From NCBI GenBank assembly GCA_017607445.1, contig JAEVHH010000005.1:2299001-2363000 (forward strand): a DNA stretch of 64,000 nt. Reading direction: 5' to 3'. A model generated the notes under the pieces. The model was not told the DNA's origin. It did no database searches and worked only from the letters and a program-made list of their open reading frames with translations. Within the stretch, counting starts at the first letter, position 1. Every line of letters starts with the position of its first letter. The position numbers and the translations under genes were made by a program. Source of the DNA: Histoplasma ohiense (Eukaryota > Ascomycota > Eurotiomycetes > Onygenales > Ajellomycetaceae). Shown here in pieces: positions 37,991 to 49,259 of this stretch.

Positions 37991-40500
37991 TAGACTGGCC
38001 AGTGGGATCATGAATTTCATATTTGATTTGATTTGATTTGATCCCAGTTCATTTCTTGGCGTGATTTTCAGTGTGATCAGAATCAGAATGAGAGTGTAAA
38101 GTGACTAGAATTATTAGAACATGAGTGAAATGAAACTAATAAATCTTGATATTTCATGTAAAGTGACTGACTATCAAAAATAAGAATATGATCTGAGACT
38201 GACTATGATTTTGACTGAGGTTTGATCCTGTTCTGATGATTATATAATACATATCTTAGATATCAATCTGATGATATGATTGGTGGAGATATCACCTCTA
38301 TCTAGTGCTGTCAATCAATTTACCCCTGCCAACCTATCTACTGCTGCTAATCTATCGCCGCTGCTAAGCTATCCCTCGCTGCTAAGCTATCGCCGCTGCC
38401 AACCTATCTATTGCTGCTAAGCTATCCCTCGCTGCTAAGCTATCGCCGCTGCCAACCTATCTATTGCTGCAAGCTATCCCTCGCTGCTAAGCTATCCCTC
38501 GCTGCTAAGCTATCCCTCGCTGCTAAGCTATCACCGCTGCCAACCTATCCCTTGCTGCTAAGCTATCCCTCACTGCTAAGCTATCGCCGCTGCCAACCTA
38601 TCTATTGCTGCAAGCTATCCCTCGCTGCTAAGCTATCCCTCGCTGCCAACCTATCTATTGCTGCTAAGCTATCCCTCGCTGCTAAGCTATCGCCGCTGCC
38701 AACCTATCTATTGCTGCAAGCTATCCCTCGCTGCTAAGCTATCCCTCGCTGCTAAGCTATCCCTCGCTGCTAAGCTATCACCGCTGCCAACCTATCCCTC
38801 GCTGCTAAGCTATCCCTCGCTGCTAAGCTATCGCCGCTGCCAACCTATCTATTGCTGCAAGCTATCCCTCGCTGCTAAGCTATCCCTCGCTGCTAAGCTA
38901 TCCCTCGCTGCTAAGCTATCCCTCGCTGCTAAGCTATCCCTCGCTGGCTATCCCTCACTGCTAAGCTATCGCCGCTGCCAACCTATCTATTGCTGCAAGC
39001 TATCCCTCGCTGCTAAGCTATCCCTCGCTGCTAAGCTATCCCTCGCTGCTAAGCTATCCCTCGCTGCTAAGCTATCACCGCTGCCAACCTATCCCTTGCT
39101 GCTAAGCTATCCCTCACTGCTAAGCTATCGCCGCTGCCAACCTATCTATTGCTGCAAGCTATCCCTCGCTGCTAAGCTATCCCTCGCTGCCAACCTATCT
39201 ATTGCTGCTAAGCTATCCCTCGCTGCTAAGCTATCGCCGCTGCCAACCTATCTATTGCTGCAAGCTATCCCTCGCTGCTAAGCTATCCCTCGCTGCTAAG
39301 CTATCCCTCGCTGCTAAGCTATCACCGCTGCCAACCTATCCCTCGCTGCTAAGCTATCCCTCGCTGCTAAGCTATCGCCGCTGCCAACCTATCTATTGCT
39401 GCAAGCTATCCCTCGCTGCTAAGCTATCCCTCGCTGCTAAGCTATCCCTCGCTGCTAAGCTATCCCTCGCTGCTAAGCTATCCCTCGCTGGCTATCCCTC
39501 ACTGCTAAGCTATCGCCGCTGCCAACCTATCTATTGCTGCAAGCTATCCCTCGCTGCTAAGCTATCCCTCGCTGCTAAGCTATCCCTCGCTGCTAAGCTA
39601 TCCCTCGCTGCTAAGCTATCCCTCGCTGCTAAGCTATCCCTCGCTGCTAAGCTATCCCTCGCTGCTAAGCTATCCCTCACTACTAAGCTATCTATCGCTG
39701 CTAATCTATCGCTGCCAACCTATCTATCGCTGCCAACCTATCTATCGCTGCCAATTTATCTACCACTGCCAATCTATCACTGCTAATCTATCTATCGCTG
39801 CTAATCTATCGCTGCTGTCAATCTATCTATCGCTGCTAATCTATCGCTGCTAATCTATTGCTGCTAATCTATTGCTGCTGCCAATCTATCTATCGCTGCT
39901 AATCTATCACTGCTAATCTATCTATCGCTGCTAATCTATCACTGCTGTCAATCTATCTATCACTGCTAATCTATCGCTGCTAATCTATCGCTGCTAATCT
40001 ATCGCTGCTAATCTATTGCTGCCAACCTATCTACCGCGGCGAATCTATCTATTGCTGCCAACCAACCTACCTACCACTGCCAACCTATCTATCGCTGCCA
40101 ATCTATCGCTGCCAATCTATCGCTGCCAATCTATCGCTGCCAATCTATCTACTGCAGTGAATCTATCTATCACTATCATTACTAGTTCAAAATAGAACTA
40201 GAGCATAAATACACTAAACTTCTTTTGATAGGTAATGATTTTTGATAACACTCATAGCATTATATCATCTATATAGGGTAAATCATGGTCCCATTTGGTC
40301 CCATTTTAACAAAATGGGATCAAATGGGATCAGAATCAGTAATTTATAAGAAGAACATGACCTGGAACTAGATTTATAATATAAACAGTGTAAAGTGACT
40401 AATTTAATAAACACTATATGGGATCAGAACTAAGAAATTTGATAATGAGACTGGAGAAATATTTAGTCTCAGTTCTATACATGGTCACACAGTCAGTCTA
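37991..40500. mobile_element. Non-autonomous hAT-like DNA transposon carrying a minisatellite, copy 2
   Basis: 2510 bp between 8-bp duplications CCCTCTGC (37983-37990 and 40501-40508). TIRs start TAGACTGGCC on the left and TAGACTGACTGTGTGACC on the right (reverse complement). Flanks are nearly identical to copy 1; differences are mostly C/T or G/A. The array is about 0.8 kb longer than in copy 1. No transposase. Confidence 0.85.
38305..40170. repeat. Minisatellite array of hAT copy 2 with a 544-bp higher-order repeat
   Basis: Same 18-bp core as copy 1. A block of about 580 bp starting near 38470 recurs at an offset of 544 bp (for example the ATCACCGCTGCC junctions near 38530 and 39075, and the CTCGCTGGCTATCC junctions near 38938 and 39482). 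The right third (about 39660-40170) matches copy 1. Long frames such as 38658-39281 are only the 6-codon translation of the repeat (KLSLAA) and are not genes. Confidence 0.9.
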
Positions 40501-40508
40501 CCCTCTGC

Positions 40509-42171
40509 CACCCCCTTCTTATACTGCCTCTGATACTTGTTAAGCATCAGGTCTCATTTCAGGTGCAAAGACATCAGCAAATGCCTCTTCCACAGAATCT
40601 TTGCTTTCTTCTCTCTATTCTTCTTCATCAACCTCTTCATTCACTGACACATTCACTGAAGAAAGGCCTCTCTCTTTATGATCTTCTTTTACATCTTCAT
40701 ATCATGAGGCTCATATTCTTCATATTCTGCTGTCTTCACTGCTGATGTCTTCACAATCTTCTTCATTGACTCTTCAGTCAACTTCTTTTTCATCAACTTC
40801 TCTTTCATCAATCTCTTCTCAATCAACCTCTTCATCACAGAGCTTTCAGAGCTAACCACTTTCAAAATCCTCATATTCTTCTCCACATTCTTCTCTTTCT
40901 CTAACATCTTCACTCTGAAAGAAACAGATACAATCACTGTCTTCATAATCTACATCTCTGCAGACTCAGCTACTGCTCAGTACTGAGATCACAGAGCATT
41001 CATCTCTGCTCTGCTCTAAGCAGACAGCATCATCAAATAAGATGCATTCAATTATTTAACTAAACAACAAAGATGACTTTTGTAACTGGCTATATTCTTC
41101 TCAACTGCCACCCCCATGAAGATAAATACTCACTCATGTATGATGTGTCTCAGAAGAGGTGTATCACACATCTAGCATCATTATCAGTATATCAACATTG
41201 CTTATGACATGAATTAAAGAGAATCACTCACAGATTTGCAGAATTTTTCTGCAGAGATATAAGTCTTACAATACTTTCAAGTATTTGATTTCAACACACA
41301 TCAAAAATTGATATCTTCAAGTCTAGAGACACAACATTCATATAGAATCTGACTGTTGTACATCATATGATTAGAGTTAAATCTAGAGCAATATAACAAG
41401 TGAACAGTAAATGATGCTATATGAAAACAAGCTAGTGATGCATATGACCACACTAATAACATCACTGACAAGAAACATCAGCAATAATATGTGATAAATG
41501 TCAGTGAGAAAACAACTTACTTAAAATCAGAATATTCAAAAAAACCCATTTCAATAAAAGAGAAGAAAGAGTGAGAATGATGATATAAAAATTTAAAAAT
41601 TTTTATTAAATTGAAAATGAAAAAATCACAGCAAGAGAGCAAGGAGTTGATGATGATTAAGTTAAAAAAGAAAAGAAATCTTTAAGAGAAAAGAAATTCT
41701 TTTTGCTTCTCTGCATGCAATCTCTAGCAATCAAAGAATCCACCAATTCCATCTCATTAAGAAATCAATAACAATATATATACAAGCTATCTAGAGAATG
41801 TGATTGATATACTGCTATCAACAAACAGCATCTACAATACAGAAATGCAATTATCTACTAGCAAGCAATCTATACAATTGCTGAAAGCAGCTCTTATAAA
41901 AAAGAGAGACAATTGTAATGCACTCATTTATTATTTTCTTATTATCTTCACTTATTCTTACCTCTTTTCATTATACTCTTGCTACTGCTATTTCTACATG
42001 TATATATATATTGATGTATGTATTTTACACATCTTCTTTCTCTTTCTTTTCTTTCTTAGCAATTAGCTACACTACACTTCTGTACTACACTCTACAATAT
42101 ATTACTATTATCTCCACTACACTATAAACTATCTTCTACTGTTACTCTTCACACTGTCACTACACCTCACA
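40509..42171. other. Degenerate 3' tail of family B and unassigned transposon debris
   Basis: After the second hAT element the family B tail resumes (CCCTCTGCCACCCCC at 40501) and continues as CT-rich, low-complexity sequence with a Lys/Glu-rich minus frame at 40946-40689. From about 41090 the sequence is AT-rich with no recognisable domain. A motif AAAGAGAGACAATTGTAATG (41902-41921) resembles AAAAGAGATAATTGTAATG at 60761-60779 and could be a polypurine tract with an LTR start, but I cannot define the LTR. Confidence 0.4.
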
Positions 42172-44780
42172 TATATTGTGTGGCTTATCTTGACAATATC
42201 ATAATCTATTCAAACACACTTGATGAACATGTCATCCATGTTAAGAACATGCTGAAATGGTTAAAGTGATGAAGACTATATGTCAAACTTAGTAAGTGTA
42301 TATTTCATGCAACAGAAATTGGATTTTTAAGTTTTGTGATTATCACACAGAGCATTACTGTTGAGAAACACCACATCAACACAATTCTAAATTGATCAGA
42401 ATCACAAACAATAAATGAATTGCAAATATTTCTAAAATTTGTCAACTTCTATCATCAATTTATATACAAGTTCTCAATAATAACAGCATCTTTGACTGAA
42501 TTGTTAAAAGATTATAAAATAAAAAGAGAGAAGAATAACACATCTGTTCAGTTAAATAAAAACTACAAGCATACAATTCTGCAGTTAAAAAAATGCTTTT
42601 ACAAAAGTATCATTGTTGATTCACTTTGATTCACAGTGAAAACTCTGTATAGAAATGAACAGATCTGACATTGCAATCACTGCAGTAATATCACAATTAA
42701 TAAATAATGATTACTGACACTCAATTGTGTTTTGATTCAGAAAACTCACAGAAGTAGAAAGATATTATCAAACATATAATCTAGAAATATTACTGATTGT
42801 AGAAGCTTTCAGACAATGATATCACTATCTATATAATAGCAGACATTCAATAACTGTTTTATCTGATCATATCAATCTTCAGTGCTTCATAACAACAAAG
42901 CAGCTAAATGAGCATCAGATTTGATGAATAGAAATACTCTCAGTATTCAATTTTGAAATAGAGTATCATTCTGAGAAAAATAATTCTGCAGATGTATCAA
43001 ATCATTGCTCAGATTTTGTAAAACACACAGCTCTTTTAACAGAGCTCTCTACTCTGCAAGAGAAGCTGTGTAAGAAGATCTTTAAATCACTAAAGATAAA
43101 AGAAAATACAAACTTAGATCAATGTATCAAAATAATACAAAAAAATCTATAAGTTAACAAAAATTGTTGAGTGAAGAGATTCATAGTTATCAATGACAAC
43201 AACTTCTGCAGAATAAAGAATACATCTATAGATGAGAATGAAATTATAGATATTACAGAGTTAGATCTAGAGACTCTGATATTATGAATTCTAACTATCA
43301 AGATATTTGAATTTGAGACAGTCTATTGTAAAGAGATAGCTGAATTTATCATTGAATTCTTACTGCAGATTTAGAATAGAGACATCAGCATATCTGAACT
43401 TCACAGAAGACTAGAGATGAGTGACACTAGTATAGATAATTGTTTGATCTGAGCAGTAGATAAAAATGATCTGCTCAGAAAAGATGATAAAGTCTATATA
43501 TTACAAGACAAAGCTATAAGACATGAAATAATGAAAATGAATCATGATGATTCTTAAGATGATCATTTTAGATGTGACAAAATCATCAAAGTGATCAAAC
43601 ACAAATACTTATGACATGATATGAGTGATGAGATTGCAGAATATATGAGAACTTGTGATATTTGTCAATACATCAAAATACTACAGTATAAATCATACAG
43701 ATTGCTACAATCACATTCAGTGTTGGATAAAAAATGATATACAATTAGTATATACTTTATTGAAGATCTATCAGATAATAAAAAGAGAAGTCAAATCTAT
43801 AATACTATTATCATATTTGTTGATTTGTTCATCAAATGAATCATAATTGTGTCCACATCTTCAGAGCTAGATGCAGAAGAACTTATGAATATTATTATAT
43901 GAAGAATTGCAGAAAACTTTGATCTATCTGTGAACATTATTAACAACTGAGATTCATTAATAAATAGCAAGTTTTGATCAACATTATATTATCTACTTCA
44001 TGTCTGACAAAAATTATCAACAGCCTTCCACTCACAAACCAACAGTCAGATAGAACAATTGAATCAGATGATTGAATATTATCTTTACATATATTGCAGC
44101 TATCAACAAGATAATTGAATAGAGTGAATATCTCTGATGCAATGAGTATATAATAATGCTTTTCATACTGTGATTAAGATGACATCATCTGAAGCAATGA
44201 TCAGTCAACTGACTGAACTTCATATAGATGTGAAATCTTCAAGCACTGATATATCAAAATCAACAGTAGAACAAGTAGAACAAATGAAGTAAGTGAAAAA
44301 TAAAATTTGACAATGTTTAGAAACTGTCAAAACAGCTGAGAAAAAGTATTATGATCAGCATCATATATCAAAAAGCTTTAAGATAGAGAACTGAATAATA
44401 CTGTGTGCAAAAAATATTTCATCCTACAATTCTCATTCAAACTAGATCATCAATTTTTGAGTCTCTTTCAAATAATTGATATTCACAGTACACAGATGTA
44501 CAAACTGAAACTCATACTGCAATATAAAGAAATTTATTTCATATTTCATATTTCTCTTCTCAAATCATATTATATGTGCAACAGACAAATTCTGCAAGCA
44601 GAACTGATAATTATAGATGCACAAGAGAAATGAAAAGTTGAAGCTATATTAGACAAGTATCAGTACTGTAATCAAACACAATATCTTGTCAAATGAAAGA
44701 ATTGTACAGACACAGATAACTCTTGAAAATCTGAGAAGAACTTAATAAACAGTCAGAAGTACTTGAAGCAGTTTAATAAA
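42172..44780 (+). mobile_element. Chromovirus family C: RT (partial), RNase H, integrase, chromodomain
   Basis: Begins inside the RT palm: VAYLDNIIIYSNTLDEHVIHVKN (second Asp of the box is Asn), then IGFLSFVIT and ELQIFLKFVNFYHQFI. RNase H follows at about 42640-43010, the integrase zinc region CDICQ at about 43650, core IYFIEDLS at about 43745 and AFHSQTNSQIEQLNQ at about 44020. The C-terminal chromodomain remnant VEAILDKYQYCNQTQYLVK is at about 44640-44690 (next Trp codon reads TGA). Frequent TGA stops. Split by family A copy 3 with duplication ATAAA at 44776-44780. Confidence 0.82.
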
Positions 44781-45377
44781 TGTAACGGGCGTACTTCGAT
44801 TAACAATTTGATACTATTCTAATTACAGATTACAAATTGATTAAGGAAAGAAAGAGAAAAGAAATCAGAAGAAAAGGTCATACAAAGAGGATTCTTATAG
44901 AGAAAAGTTCAGAGCAGAAGAATATCAGAAGCCACTCCACAGTGGAGCATAGAGTGAAAGAACATTAAGAGATATGTGTAAGAATTGTTAGAAGTTACAC
45001 AAGTGCAGAACATGAGACAGAGAAATCATTGAGAGCTACACAGAAGAATTGTTAGAGACTATATAAATGTAGAACACAGAGCAGAAGAACATAAGAAGCT
45101 ATACAGAAGAATTGTTAGAGACTACACAAACACAGAACACAGAGTGAGAAAACATAAGAAGCTACACAGAAGAATCATTAGAGACTATATAAATGCAGAG
45201 CACAGAGCAGAAGAACATTAAAAGCTATACAGAAGAATTGTTAGAAACTACACAAGTGCAGAGCACAGAGCAGAAGAACATTGAGAGTTATATGAGATCA
45301 CAACAGTCAGAAACAAGCAGATGCAGAAGAAGAGTTGATTGTGTAAGTTAATTACTAATGAATACTAATCTGTCACA
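44781..45377 (-). repeat. 3' LTR of A3, 597 bp
   Basis: Same ends as the 534-bp LTRs of A1 and A2 but 63 bp longer, through an extra internal tandem block (AGAAGCTACACAGAAGAAT... type). The outer end keeps CpG: TGTAACGGGCGTACTTCGAT. Confidence 0.9.
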
Positions 45378-45392
45378 TTATCCCCCCCTACT
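45378..45392 (-). promoter_or_regulatory. Polypurine tract of A3, intact G-run
   Basis: AGTAGGGGGGGATAA on the minus strand, directly inside the 3' LTR. Serves as the ancestral reference for the eroded tracts of A1 and A2. Confidence 0.8.
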
Positions 45393-46764
45393 GGGGTGAG
45401 TGAGAACTCATAGATGTTGAGGGTGGCAGTGTCCTTCAAAGCAGACACAGATTCCCAGATTGAACAATTGTATTCTATCCATTTGATGAGGTATTCACAG
45501 CAGCAGTGATTGGTTCTATCATCAAGAATTGCTTCAATTTCTCACTCAAGTTCATTGTCTTCTTCTACAATGACAGATGACTGTCAATTGAAGATTCTCT
45601 GTGAGGAGAATGGATCCTCAGCTGTGGGTCGGAGCAGGTTCATATGAAAGACATCATGAATGTCAGACAGAATGTTGAGTTGATAATCATGTGTGTCTAG
45701 CACTTCCTTCACCATATATTTGATATGATGATAATCTAGTGTATATGAGGAGTGATCTGTTCTTATGTTCTTGAGATTCAGTCAGACTTTGTCTTCTACA
45801 TGATATCAAGTCACAGAACTCCTTCTGATGTTTATTTGATTTTTATAATCTTACTAAATGCTGATCATTGAAGCTTCTGCTCATTCACAGACTTTCTTCA
45901 GCTTGCTCATGATATTCTCTGCTGTCTGTATGAGACTGTGAGCATGTGTGGTTTCTCAGAGAGTCTCAGGGAAGTTCAGAACCTCTAAGTTGTATTCATA
46001 TAGAAGAAAGAATGAGCTTACATCTGTTGTAGCAGAATCTCAACTGTTAATTGTAATCTCAGTATGTGACAGCAGATTGCTTCAGTTGTCTTGTGTGTAA
46101 TTGCAGAACTTACAGAGAATGTTCTTTACTATTTGTATCATTCTCTTGATAGCTCCATCAGTCTCTGAGTGATATGCTGTTGATAACTTTCATTCAATTC
46201 TTAATAATTGACATATGCAGGCTCAGAGTGTGCTGATGAATTGACTGTCTCTATCTGACACAATAAATGAAGACAGACTGTGTATATAATAGAATGAGTT
46301 TCTGATGAAGACATCTGCAACTACTTCAGTGTCCATCTTATCACAGAACTGTAGTATTACACTCTTACTGAATTGATTGACAATGACTAGAATGTTTGTA
46401 GAACCTCTACTTTCAGATAAGAAAACTGCAAAATTGATAGCTATATCATATCAAGTTCAGTTGAGGACAGATAGAGGCTTCAGCATCTCTTTTCAACATT
46501 CACATCATGCCATCACTGAGCTGCAGTGATCACAGTTGTGTATGAACTGATGTATGTCTTTCAACATATCTGATCAGTAGAATTCTCAGATAACAATATT
46601 GTATATGATTTCACATTCTGAGTGCTCAATCATCAGTGAGTCATGAATTTCTTGCATGATTCATGTTTGTAGAGATTCTGAATCAGGGACTCATCATCTA
46701 TCTTGAAAGCATAAGCAGTTGTCATCATCAATTGAATATGCTGAGATATCTGTTCTTGAGTATA
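45393..46764 (-). pseudogene. A3 integrase C-terminal part and chromodomain
   Basis: Homologous to 14720-16085 of A2: chromodomain at about 45470-45570, integrase core and the HSxTD...ER-type segment at about 46150-46260. Interrupted at 46764 by element D; continues at 54770. Confidence 0.8.
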
Positions 46765-46910
46765 TGTGGTAATTTCGGCTTATTATTCTTCCGTGGCGTA
46801 CGCCACCCCCTATTATTAAGGATGGCGTACACTACTGCACTAGTTATTTCATATAAGAAGAGCTGCAAAGCTTAGAAGCTTTGAACAGCTTAAGCAACCT
46901 TTGAACTACA
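46765..46910 (+). repeat. 5' LTR of element D
   Basis: 146 bp, including the perfect palindrome GGCGTACGCC followed by a second partial copy GGATGGCGTAC. Keeps CpG sites that are rare elsewhere in the block. The following bases TCTGATAGCATG may be a decayed primer-binding site (TGGTAGC-like), which is a guess. Confidence 0.85.
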
Positions 46911-47328
46911 TCTGATAGCATGTCTAAACTGAAGAGAGCATACACTTCTGAGGGTGTGATAATTCCATCTACAATGCAAGTCATAGTTATCATGCCAGTG
47001 TGGTCATCTCTACACTCTAGAGCTCAATTGTACAAATGAGTGGTGAAGTCAGAACACTTCCAATTGCAAAATTGGTAGCAGACAACTCACCACCATACAT
47101 GAGATGAGCTGAGGGTGTAGAAAGACAGTGTAGAGATGGACAATGGTTCAAAGAACCACTCTACTCACAAGCTTAAGAAGAAGTCAGTCAGTTGTACAAT
47201 TAAGAAGATACCAACAAGAAATCAACTACAAATGATATTCTTAAGATATAGAAAAAAGTGTACAACCAACAATAATCATCATGAACACCTTCAACCAACA
47301 CCCATCTCTTGTACTCAAATCAAATGAA

Positions 47329-48860
47329 ATGCAACTGGTTCCTGAAGGTCTATGAGAAGCAGTACACAGAGTGGCAGCTCTCACACCCAAGAACAACAAG
47401 CTTCTCATCCACAACACCTTGTTGAAGGAGATATTGGCAATGTGTAATCTTTACCAAACAGAGCTCAAGGCACAGAAGGAACATCAGCATGCAGAAGCCA
47501 CTCAGCAATGAGCAGTGAATGCTGTGAACTTTGCAGATAGTCTCACAAATGTCAGAAATGAGTGAGACACTCAGATGGCTGATCTGCACTGAGAGCTGGA
47601 GCACATACATCTCAAGACTGAACATTCAGCAACACTCAAGATCCCATTGTGTAGCTTAATCAACTCTCCAAACATCAACACCCCATCTAACAACCCTGAC
47701 TCAGTGTACACAGCACGAACGGCGTTCCCTGAGAATACACCAACCATCACAGAATATATCAAACCAGGCAATCTATCTAACCCACCACACTTTGATGATG
47801 AGTGTAAGAACAACACCACTCTCAACTGGTTGGATCAGATGCATTCACACTATTGCATGGAGTGTGAGCTCACAGAACAGCAACCCACTGAATTACAGCA
47901 GGTCTTGCATGCAGCATCTATTCTCAAGAGAAAAGCTAGATCTCTTTGAATGACAGCTGAGAAGTTGAACACAGAAGTGTCTGACAAGCATGGGTTATCA
48001 TGGAAGTGGGATGATTTCACAAGATGGATCCTGCATAACTTCAAGGAACTAGACATCAAAGACAAACATTATGAACACTTTGTAGAATGCAAGCAAGAAG
48101 GAGACCTTGCATTGTACTACATTCATTTCAGCTTGTGTTATCTTGTGATGAATCAAGAGCTTCCAACATCTTTCTGTCTACAAATCTTCATACACAGCTT
48201 AGACACCAACCTATATACTGAGTGGAAGTGTCTTAATCCACAGCCACAGACGGTGGAGGAAACATACAAAACACTACTCTCAAGGAAACAAGTGAGCAAG
48301 CTGTGAAAGCAAGCAGTGGGGGCACAGATGAATGCAAGGAGACTCATGTCTATACTCACTGCTCCACCACCAAGACACTCAGATGCAATGAATATTGATC
48401 TCAATGCTATCACAAGAGCCTCAAACCCCCTCAAGAAGAATTCACCAGAGTGGGTAGTCTGATGTCACAAACACAGAGCATGCTTTCACTGCAGCTGACA
48501 GAATCATAACACAAGAGATTGCTGTAATCACCCTCAAGAGAAGGAGTCAAAAAACTAGAGGGATCAGCAGAATCAGAGACACTCACTGATTGACTACTAA
48601 AAGTCTCTGAAGTAGATGAGTTGCCTGTGTTAGATGATCCTCTGGATTCTATGAGGGCTAAACAGAAGGGAGATGAGGAGGTGAGTGCAGAAGAGAAAGT
48701 GAATGAACATCTGAATGCTGTAGAACTGAATACACTGATGTATAGAGAATATCTGAGATGGAAAAGAGAAGTGGCAGTGAAGGTGTTATTGGACATGAGT
48801 GCTTCAATGAAGTACATTGGTGATCATATGCTAAAACAATTGCCTGATGTATGATGAATG
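47329..48860 (+). pseudogene. Element D gag and protease
   Basis: From Met 47329 the frame (with TGA read as a former Trp at several sites) gives a gag with EYIKPGNLSNPPHFD, WKWDDFTRWILHNFKEL, and a CFHCSxQNHNTRDC zinc knuckle at about 48478-48520. A protease motif VLLDMSASMKYIG follows at about 48785-48825, with the Asp retained but Thr-Gly-Ala altered (DTGAS expected). Confidence 0.8.
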
Positions 48861-49259
48861 AAGGAATCTAAATGAGTAAAGCTTCTGAACAATTGTTATC
48901 TTATCTCACTCATGAGGGTAAAGATGCTCTTGCATTTTGAGAGATGATCTTACTGTATCTGAGTGTGTGTGCTTCTGAATGTAGAATACAACCTGATCTT
49001 GAAGCTTGATTGGTTTCAGAAGTATGATCTCCGAATCCATTGATGTACATGTCACATGCAGTTGACAGATTGTAAGAACCAAATTCATATGATCTTACCC
49101 ATGGATATGAGGTGCAGATTCCACATGCCAGGGATGGAAGGCTTGAATCTCATCACCCAACATCAAGTGAAGTGAGCACTGCATAAACCTTCAACTCAGA
49201 GCATTCTATACATCATAAGAGAACCTGAGACAAAAGAACTGCCACCCACAAAAGATTCA

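Noticed and set aside
38411..39786. Long open frames of 108, 207 and 194 codons with repeated KLSLAA
   Set aside because: They are translations of an 18-bp tandem unit (exactly six codons), which stays open by periodicity; they lie inside a transposon array and have no gene context.
34005..40170. CRISPR-like array of short repeats
   Set aside because: The 18-bp units are directly adjacent with no unique spacers, and the genome is eukaryotic.
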